From Liopterus haemorrhoidalis (lineage: Eukaryota > Arthropoda > Insecta > Coleoptera > Dytiscidae), in assembly GCA_963971575.1 (NCBI GenBank), contig OZ020623.1:11782980-11846979 (forward strand): 64,000 bases of DNA, written 5' to 3'. Shown here one piece after another: positions 56,580-64,000 of the stretch. A program made the position numbers and the translations under genes. Position 1 is the stretch's first letter; each line of letters opens with the position of its first letter. The notes beneath the pieces were generated by a model. The model saw only the letters and a list, made by a program, of their open reading frames with translations, was not told where the DNA came from and did not search any database.

Positions 56580-57653
56580 GTCTATTTAAAAAAATTGATG
56601 TGAAGTGTGAATTTTCACACATTTCAGGATTTTGCAGGTATTTAGTAAGTGAATGATGATTATTTTGCATGCGAAAACAAATTTTATATTAAAATATTTT
56701 TTTTGTTAATTTTAATTCGAACGCCTAATACCATTATTTAGGTTTCTAAATATGTGCAGTATTTTTTTTTTATATAGCAAGGTTCATTAAGAATTTTAAA
56801 AATTGCGCCTATGGCTTCCATTGGTGTTATAAGTTCCGCCCCTCTGATTTCATGTACATTGAAACAGAATTAAATTATAATTTAAACAATTTCCAGTGGT
56901 TATTAAATTTACGCTTTTAAAAATTAAATGTAACATTTGCCAAAATATAACTCGAATTTTGAAAAAATAATTTAAACAATATAAAAATTTTTAAAAAATA
57001 CAAAAAAATAATATTGTCTCATCTCTCAGGGTTCGAACCCTTTCGGATCGAGTTACTTGGGTGAAAAACCAGCGTCAAAAACCACTACACCAGCATACAC
57101 GTTTCAGTGTAGCGTGTTACAAAGCTATAACTTGTGTACATTATTAGCCAAAAATCACAAAAAAGGCGTTTTTTTCCAAAAACACAATCTGATCAAAAAT
57201 TCCTGTTGTACTATTCCGGCTCACACCAATGTACATTACTTAGAATTTTTTAAAATTTTTAGTTTAAACCATCTGGGCTACAGGATGTGGGACAAAAATT
57301 TTTTTGCACAATTTTGCTAAAAATCGCTTTAAAATAATTTATTTTGCAAAAATAAAAATTTGATCGTTAATCCACGTACCAAGGGCTTTCATTTGATACC
57401 CTACTCAGAATTATAAAAAAAAAAATTTTTTTTCGATGAGCACATATTTGTTTATATTTTTAGGGGGATATGTTTTTTAGATGTTTTAGTATTTTTCCTA
57501 TATGCGGGTCAAAGATTTGTACAAGCATACCAAATTTCAACTCTCTAGTTATAGCCGTTTGGCTACAATTTTTACCGAACAGACAGACAGACAGACAGAC
57601 GACAAAATGACGGTATAAGGGTTTTTTGGTCATACCTACAAAACCCTAAAAAT
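56580..57653 (-). repeat. TCTG/tRNA-like family, copy G (complete)
   Basis: Minus orientation with both ends, a CAGA run at 57584-57600 and a tRNA-Glu-like module. The flanks contain extra right-end fragments (56455-56515 and 57705-57760), so several insertions clustered here. Confidence 0.9.
57015..57100 (-). other. tRNA-Glu-like module
   Basis: On the minus strand GCTGGTTTTTCACCCA matches the anticodon arm of tRNA-Glu(TTC) with one extra T. GGTGTAGTGGTT is A-box-like, and AGGGTTCGAACCCT is a perfect T-arm with consensus B box. Best-preserved module of the family. Confidence 0.7.
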
Positions 57654-57854
57654 CTGGTGAGACATGGTAGAGGAAAATATACTTGGCCGACTATGGTTAC
57701 AATATGTGAAATGTGAATTTTCACACATTTCAGGGTTTCGTAGGTATTTAATAAGTATAATCAATCAATTGGCTTTTACAACCCTTAGAGGGTTTTTGCC
57801 GTCTCCACAAACTTCTTCCATCTTCCGCGGTCACGCGTTTTTGTTTTCCAAATA

Positions 57855-58885
57855 TATCCCGAGATTAATATAAACAATTTTGTATTTAACAAAAAAATAC
57901 ATATTTTTTTAAATTTTGAGTGGCATACCAAATATAAGTACTTTATTAGAATCAATAATTTATAATACAAATGTAACATAATTAATTTTCATAATTAAGT
58001 TTCGAAAAAGTTAACATTTTTAATAGCAAATTACAATCATATGCATATGGGAAAATTAAAAAAAAAAAACTATATAAGGCATACCAAATGAAACCTTTTA
58101 ATACGTTGATCAACAAGCAAAGTTTAATTTTTAAAAAATCCTTTTTTACTGGAGTTTTGCCAAAAATATGTAAAAAAAATTTGTCCCCCACCCAGTGACG
58201 GACTAAGCCTTCGCCGGGCCCGAGACATTTTTGATTTACGGGCCCACGGGTCAACCTATGTTTTTTTAAAAAAGGTCCTTATCTTCCAAAACCAAGTGAA
58301 GAGCAAAAAAAAAGGACTTCACCTCCCAAATCCGGGCCCTTGAAAATTACGGGCCCTAGACAAATGTATTTTTGTCTAAGGGGATAATCCGGCCCTGCCC
58401 TCACCCATATATAAATATCTGAAAAAAATCTCCATAATGAACATGATGGGAACCGGAATAGTTCAACAGGAATTTTCTAAAGTATTTTTTTAAAGAAATA
58501 TTGCTGGTATCAAAAGAAGTCTCTTAAGACGTAGATTAAGAAACAATAGATAGTTTTTTGAAATTCCTTTCTTTTAAAACGATTTCAGCAAAAAATGTGC
58601 TAAAAAAGTTTTTGTCCCGCACCCTTTCGCCCAAAGGAGTTAAACTAAAAATTTTAAAAAATTATAGGTAATATATATTGATTTGAGCCGGAAACGTATG
58701 AAACTAATTTTTGATCAGATTGTGTTTTTGAAAAATATTGCAGTTTTTGTGTTTTTGACAAAATTTATTATTTTTTTTAATTCATGACTAAATTATGGCT
58801 AGTAATGTTAGGATATTTTGTATTTATAACTAAGATAGTGAGTGTCTGTTTTTGAAATTAAATTATACACAAAATAAAATAAATT
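57855..58885 (+). repeat. Divergent TCTG-family copies
   Basis: Two partial tandem copies of the family body at much lower similarity; AACCGGAATAGTTCAACAGG and TTTTTGTCCCGCACCCTTTC are recognisable. They contain the hAT MITE at 58193-58397 and lack a clear tRNA-like module. Confidence 0.65.
58193..58397. mobile_element. hAT-type MITE (CAGGGCCGG family)
   Basis: 205 bp, ends CAGTGACGGACTAAG and GATAATCCGGCCCTG, flanked by CCCCCACC and CCCTCACC (8 bp, one mismatch). Interior shares AAAAAAGGTCCTTATCTTCC-like text with 55465-55714. Confidence 0.82.
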
Positions 58886-59301
58886 TTTACAGTTGCGAAC
58901 CAAGTTTCACACACCATATCACACTATACTCTACACTGTAGAGAGTAGTATTGGAGTGTTCAGTTATTTTGTTATACTATTACACACTGTGATTCAACCT
59001 ATTGTTTGAATGACTTTAGATTTTTGTTTTTAAGGCGTCAAAGAGGAATAAATCATTTATAGTAACGAGATACTTATAAAACAAATAACACAATGTTAAT
59101 AGTGAGAAATACGTTTCAGAAATTGAAAAAACTGGGGTTTTTGGAAAATTATTTAAATTTTGTTTAAATAAATTAAATTGAAGCTCTTAGTTCTCAAATA
59201 ACGAATAAAAGTGATCAAAAAACTGTTTTGATTTGATTACAGACCAATATTCCTAGACATCCAGTATTATGTTGGCTTCTTACACTTATTAAATACCTAA
59301 A

Positions 59302-60244
59302 AAATTGATGTGAAGTGTGAATTTTCACACATATCAGGGTTTCGCAGGTATTTATTAACTGTGTGATGATTATTTGGGATGCCAAAATAAATTTTATGTC
59401 AAAATATTTTTTTATGAATTTTAATTTGAATGCCTAATACCATTATTTAAGTTTCTAAATATGTGCAGTATTTTTTTTATATAGCAAGGTTCATTAAGAT
59501 TTTGAAAATTGCGCCTATGGCTTCCATTGGTTGCTTAAATCATAAGCCTCGCCCTCTGATACCTTCAAATATAGAATTAAATTATAATTTCAACACTTCC
59601 CACTGGTTATTAAATTTACGCTTTTAAAAATTAAATGCAACATTTACCAAAATATAACTAGAATTTTGACAAAATAATTTAAACAAAATAAAAATGCAAA
59701 ATAAAACTGAAAAATTAAAAATTGACGGGATTCGAACACAGTTTCTTACAGTAGTTTCTCACTAAGCGAGAACGCTACCACTGTGCTATACAGGATCACT
59801 CGTTTAGTATGTTAAATATCGAATTAAATATATTACATATTTTACTTAAAAACACAAAAAATGCGTTATTTTCCGAAAACATAATCTGATCAAAAATTCC
59901 TGTTGTACTATTTCGGTTCACATTAATGTACATTACTGAGAATTTTTTCAGATTTTTAGTTTAAACCATCTGGGCTACAGGGTGTGGGACAAAATTTTTT
60001 TTGCACAATTTTGGCAAAAATCGCTGCAAAATAATTTATTTTGCAAAAAAAATTTTGATCGTTAATCCACGTACCAAGGGCTTTCATTTGATACCCTACA
60101 CAGAATTGTAAAAAAATATATTTTTTTTTCTATGAGCATATATTTGTTTATATTTTTAGGGGGATATGTTTTTTAGATGTTTTAGTATTTTTCCTATGTG
60201 CGGGTCAAAGAGTATAAGCACGCCAAATTTCAACTATCTAAGTT

Positions 60245-60330
<86 letters not shown>

Positions 60331-60339
60331 TACAGACAT

Positions 60340-60405
<66 letters not shown>

Positions 60406-60462
60406 GACAAAATGACGGTATAAGGGTTTTTTGGTCATACCTACAAAACCCTAAAAACCCTG
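59302..60462 (-). repeat. TCTG/tRNA-like family, copy H
   Basis: Minus orientation, complete plan, with the longest microsatellite in the window (CAGA run, 60247-60405). Just outside the left-end motif a second end-like segment GTGTGAAAAATCACAC then TTCACATCAATTATT (60467-60497) gives the copy inverted termini. ORFs read as QTDRQTDR or SVCLSVCL are artefacts. Confidence 0.9.
59721..59802 (-). other. tRNA-like module, third class
   Basis: On the minus strand GATCCTGTATAGCACAGTGG, then a perfect 5-bp stem TTCTC/GAGAA around a 7-base loop GCTTAGT, then GTGTTCGAATCCCGT. Same class as copy D. I cannot assign the isotype. Confidence 0.65.
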
Positions 60463-60899
60463 AATGTGTGAAAAATCACACTTCACATCAATTATTTTGT
60501 AGAATATATTGAAATTGGAACACTTGAACGTTTATTTGGACATTTAGAAGTTACTATGTAAATACAATATTAACTTTGTATCTTTATGTCTTCAGTTATG
60601 ATGGTAATAAAATTATTATTGCATATCATAAGAAAGAAGACTTCACTTTTATTATAATACAATACCTTAAACTCTTACTTACACATCAAAATGAATATTC
60701 AAATAAGCAAAATGAGAGATAATAAAATCATAAGATATAATCAAGATGAGAAATTTAGCGGCAGATAGTTTCATGGCGCATTTTCAGAACTTCCCGCAGT
60801 AATTTCCCGCGGACCGCAAAAGCTTCAAAGTATTATTTTGCAACTTAATTTATTTTTACTCCAACTGCATTTTGTAAAGCATTTTGGGCTCCAGCCCAG

Positions 60900-61167
60900 C
60901 ACTGCGTCTATATATATAAAAGGCAATGTCCTGACTCATCACCGCCCAGCCCGAACCCCTAGGCCTAGAAACTTGAAATTTTGTTTATGTCAAAATATAA
61001 CTGTCAACTGTCATAATTTCACGATGTGCGCATGAGTAAACAAACAATTTCCAAGTCTTAACTAATATTCAAATACCGTGTGATATGTCAAGACCTGAAG
61101 ACTTGGATCCTGAAAAAAAAACTACAAAAATAAGACTTGGATAGCGTTCTAGTGTGATAAAGCCTTT
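60900..61167 (-). repeat. Partial PIF-type MITE and short dispersed repeat
   Basis: 60985-61167 matches the reverse complement of most of 40523-40881, ending TCTAGTGTGATAAAGCCTT, but lacks the other end. 60905-60985 (TATATATATAAAAGGCAATG, then CCTAGGCCTAGAAACTTG) is a separate short repeat. Confidence 0.65.
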
Positions 61168-61505
61168 ACAACGTCAAAAACAATTGCCGCAAATTGCCGA
61201 TAATGAAGTGTTCTCAAAATTTTGGTTAACAAAAAAACTCTTTTAGCGCTGTCGGTGGATGGAATATAACTTAAAACCGTTTCAAGGCCGTGTATATGAG
61301 TTTCATACCCCTGGTTGCAACAGCCAAATTTTTTTTTTTACTCATTTTGCTCATACTTGGGCAATCTCATGATTCTATACTTTCAAAGTAAAGAAGCTAA
61401 CCACTACGCTGCTGCAACCACAATTATATAACTATAATAAAAATTCAAATAAAACGTTATAATGTGACATTTATATGTCAATTTAATTTTTTTACCGTTG
61501 CTGGG
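61168..61505. other. No gene seen
   Basis: AT-rich; nothing supported. Confidence 0.4.
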
Positions 61506-61511
61506 TAACTA

Positions 61512-62635
61512 TTAGGTCGTCAAGGATGAATTTTGTAGAAAAAATGCAATATTGGTTAATAACTTACAAATATAAGGAATTATTTTATTCATCAAAGTAT
61601 GCATCCATATTGTCTATACACTTTTGCCATTTAAACGGCAGGTTGTTCAGGCCAGTGGTATAAAACCCTGGCGGACGAGACTCAATGAATTCCTGGAAGA
61701 CCAGTTTTACAGCATTGTCGCAATTAAACTGTTTTCCTATTAAGAAGTTGTCCATATTGCGGAAGAAGTGGTAGTCAGTGGGGGCTAAGTCTGGTGAGTA
61801 TGGAGGATGATGAAGAAGTTGTAACTCTAATTCCTGTAGTTTTGCCACAGTCATTTGTGCAGTGTGTGGTCTAGCGTTATCATGCAATAAGATAGGAGTC
61901 GATCTGGTGACCAATCTAGGTTGTTTTTCATTAAGTTTTTGCATCATTTCGTCCAATTGGTTGCAGTATATTTCTGCTGTGATCGATGAGCTAGGTTTTG
62001 TTTTTGTTTGGTTTTTAAGTTACTTATACGAAATTTGGCGAACCAATTTGATATTGTCTGCTGCGTAGTAACACTAGTAGACCGGGAGATCATGACATTT
62101 TTGGTCGCCGATTTCATACAGCATGCCTTTTGGAGGAGAGAATATTTACGCTGTGACAACAAAAAAGGGATGGTACTAAACCCCTGCACGCTTTCCGGTC
62201 ATAGGGAAAATTGCATTTCCACTTGCACAAAATTTTTGTGTTTTTCTTGTATTAATATTGCTTGCCCTTTTGTCAAAAGAAAATTATAACAAATTTAAAG
62301 TCTTTTAATTATAGGCATGCTGTATGAAAACGCGGAATATCATATTTTTTTATTACAAGATCACATGACCGTTTGAGCCCTTTGGGACTCTCCGAATCGC
62401 ATGCATATATTTAAAAGACTTTAAATTTGTTATAACTTTCTTTTGACAAAAGGGCAAGCAATATTAAATCAGCAATATTTTTTAGAACATACAATGATTT
62501 TTTTAAACTGACGAGATGTGTAACTTAACCAACAGAAAAAAAAAACAGAACGGTAAAATATTAAGCCAATGTCAAATAATAAGCTGTTAAAGTAAGCAAT
62601 ATTATTAACTACAAATTTCATCCTTAATGACCTGA
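61512..62635 (-). mobile_element. Mariner (Hsmar1-like) with rearranged interior
   Basis: Ends TTAGGTCGTCAAGGATGAA and the inverse of TCAGGTCATTAAGGATGAAA, flanked by TA (61510-61511 and 62636-62637). 1124 bp, but the interior combines a transposase 3' half with foreign sequence (62076-62475) in place of most of the 5' half. Confidence 0.85.
61585..62075 (-). pseudogene. Mariner transposase 3' half
   Basis: The 123-codon part (61585-61956) has ILLHDNARPHTAQMT, PPYSPDLAPTDYHFFRNMDN (DD34D spacing of 34) and a C-terminus WQKCIDNMDAYFDE, closest to the cecropia/Hsmar1 group. Upstream, TTQQTISNWFAKFR of the helix-turn-helix region is joined almost directly to ITAEIYCNQLDEMM, so roughly a hundred residues including the first catalytic Asp are deleted, with a frame change at the join. 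Confidence 0.88.
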
Positions 62636-62762
62636 TAATACTTATTCACCAATCAGAGCAAGGGAATAACTTATACTGTTGGTTAAGTTACACATCTCGT
62701 CAGTTTAAAAAAATCATTGTATGTTCTAAAAAATAGCAAAAACTTTTTTTTTATAAATTTTT

Positions 62763-62875
62763 TTGAAAATTGAACGGTCTGAAATTCGCACTATTATGAA
62801 GTATGAGTTCTTACGTGGAACTACGGCATCGCAGACCGCGCGAAACATAAATAGTGTATTTGGCTCTATAGACCG
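62763..62875 (+). pseudogene. Mariner transposase N-terminus (left arm)
   Basis: KIERSEIRTIMKYEFLRGTT followed by ASQTARNINSVFGS is the mariner N-terminal helix-turn-helix. The mariner reading ends at about 62872 (GGCTCTATA), where the foreign block starts. The same text is inverted at 63436-63546. Together with the 61512 element it would represent the missing N-terminus of that family. Confidence 0.8.
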
Positions 62876-63435
62876 GGAGCTCATGACAGTTTTTGGTCTC
62901 CGATTTCATACAGCATGTCTTTTGGAGGAGAGAATATTTACCCTGTGACAACAAAAAAGGGATGGTACTAAACCCCTGCACGCTTTCCGGTCATAGAGAA
63001 AATTGCATTTCCACTTAAACACAAAATTTTTGTGTTTTTCTCTGATTTAATATTGCTTGCCCTTTTGTCAAAAGAAAATTATAACAAATTTAAAGTCTTT
63101 TAATTATAGGCATGCTGTATGAAAACGCGGAATATCATATTTTTTTATTACAAGATCACATGACCGTTTGAGCCCTTTGGGACCCTCCGAATCGCATGCA
63201 TATATTTAAAAGACTTTAAATTTGTTATAACTTTCTTTTGACAAAAGGGCAAGCAATATTAAATCAGAGAAAAACACAAAAATTTTGTGTTTAAGTGGAA
63301 ATGCAATTTTCTCTATGACCGGAAAGCATGCAGGGGTTTAGTACCATCCCTTTTTTGTTGTCACAGGGTAAATATTCTCTCCTCCAAAAGACATGCTGTA
63401 TGAAATCGGAGACCAAAAACTGTCATGAGCTCCCG

Positions 63436-63546
63436 GTCTATAGAGCCAAATACACTATTTATGTTTCGCGCGGTCTGCGATGCCGTAGTTCCACGTAAGA
63501 ACTCATACTTCATAATAGTGCGAATTTCAGACCGTTCAATTTTCAA
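63436..63546 (-). pseudogene. Mariner transposase N-terminus (right arm)
   Basis: Mirror copy of the left-arm fragment. Here the 5' UTR and full terminal repeat (about 63709-63734) remain attached, giving one complete mariner 5' end. Confidence 0.8.
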
Positions 63547-63784
63547 AAAAATTTATAAAAAAAAAGTTTTTGCTATTTTTTAGAACATACAATGATTTTT
63601 TTAAACTGACGAGATGTGTAACTTAACCAACAGAAAAAAAAAACAGAACGGTAAAATATTAAGCCAATGTCAAATAATAAGCTGTTAAAGTAAGCAATAT
63701 TATTAACTACAAATTTCATCCTTAATGACCTGATAATACTTATTCACCAATCAGAGCAAGGGAATAACTTATACTGCCCTTTAA

Positions 63785-64000
63785 GGATTCCACACACCAA
63801 AGCGGCCGCGGTGGCGGCCACGGTGGCGATAATGCAGCGGCCTAACGCAACCTATACAATACAATGAGACCACGCACATACAAGCGTTCCGCTATCTGAG
63901 AACGCCACCGACTGCAGCGTTCAGTCTAGCGATCACCAAACACTGGCGGCCAAACTCGACAAGTTGCGTTAGGCCGCGCGATATTTATTGTTTATATACC
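63785..64000. mobile_element. GC-rich inverted-repeat element, cut by window end
   Basis: Contains GCGGCCTAACGCAAC (63837) and its inverse GTTGCGTTAGGCCGC (63964), plus a GCGGCCGCGGTGGCGGCC start. Much more GC-rich than its surroundings. Outer ends and superfamily are unknown. Confidence 0.5.

Larger units (their letters stand above)
62676..63633. repeat. Near-perfect 958-bp palindrome with mariner arms
   Basis: Arms of about 439 bp (62676-63114 and 63194-63633) surround a loop of about 79 bp. Each arm begins with mariner 5' UTR and N-terminal codons, then the same foreign block found in 61512-62635. The matching small ORFs at 62763-62948 (+) and 63361-63546 (-) are mirror images. Flanked by a 200-bp direct repeat (62476-62678 and 63574-63776). 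Confidence 0.93.

Noticed and set aside
60198..60512. Long QTDRQTDR / SVCLSVCL ORFs on both strands
   Set aside because: They are translations of the CAGA/TCTG microsatellite; all frames of a 4-bp repeat stay open. The same applies to ORFs at 9168-9489, 16693-16929, 30196-30429, 40846-41089 and 54854-55075.

Overview
The window is eukaryotic and looks like intergenic DNA from an AT-rich arthropod genome, most probably an insect. The grounds are many animal-type Tc1/mariner, piggyBac, hAT, P/THAP and PIF/Harbinger DNA transposons, fragments of non-LTR retrotransposons (LINEs), a tRNA-Leu-derived SINE, TCTG/CAGA microsatellites, and no operons or bacterial-style genes. I see no complete host gene. 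One possible host terminal exon (46249-46371) is the only non-transposon coding candidate. Almost every other coding stretch I can explain is a transposase or reverse-transcriptase (RT) remnant with visible lesions.

Layout. 1-2.65 kb: a TA-flanked miniature inverted-repeat element (MITE) and a truncated DD34D mariner. 4.1-8 kb: a full-length Tc1 element sitting in a dispersed repeat, then a 10-copy array with a 121-bp unit. 9-18 kb: copies of a TCTG/tRNA-like repeat family, a LINE RT fragment, a complete but dead mariner, and a hAT-type element full of minisatellites. 20-26 kb: a full-length DD41D element with two stops, a TTAA-flanked long-inverted-repeat element, a jockey-like RT broken by a repeat copy, and a 5S rRNA-derived segment. 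27-33 kb: several palindromic elements. 33.8-40.5 kb: two adjacent TCTG/tRNA-like copies, a second TTAA element, a THAP-bearing P-like element, and a tRNA-Leu SINE. 40.5-45.4 kb: a foldback element carrying a PIF-type MITE, and a piggyBac remnant carrying a Tc1 element. 46.8-55.9 kb: LINE fragments broken by hAT and PIF-type insertions. 56-60.5 kb: more TCTG/tRNA-like copies. 61.5-63.8 kb: a rearranged mariner and a palindrome of nearly 1 kb built from the same mariner.

The most unusual system is the TCTG/tRNA-like family. At least eight copies share the same roughly 1-1.2 kb body: a TCTG microsatellite near one end and a short GTGTGAAAATTCACAC palindrome near the other. At one fixed internal position they carry tRNA-like modules that differ between copies (Glu-like, Thr-like and at least one other), each followed at once by T-runs of the Pol III terminator kind. 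Nested insertions with matching target-site duplications (TSDs) and unoccupied sister copies let several insertion events be read directly from the window.

Nothing here forms a working pathway. The functional logic is that of transposition: non-autonomous elements with intact ends outnumber, and probably depended on, the decayed transposase copies of the same superfamilies.
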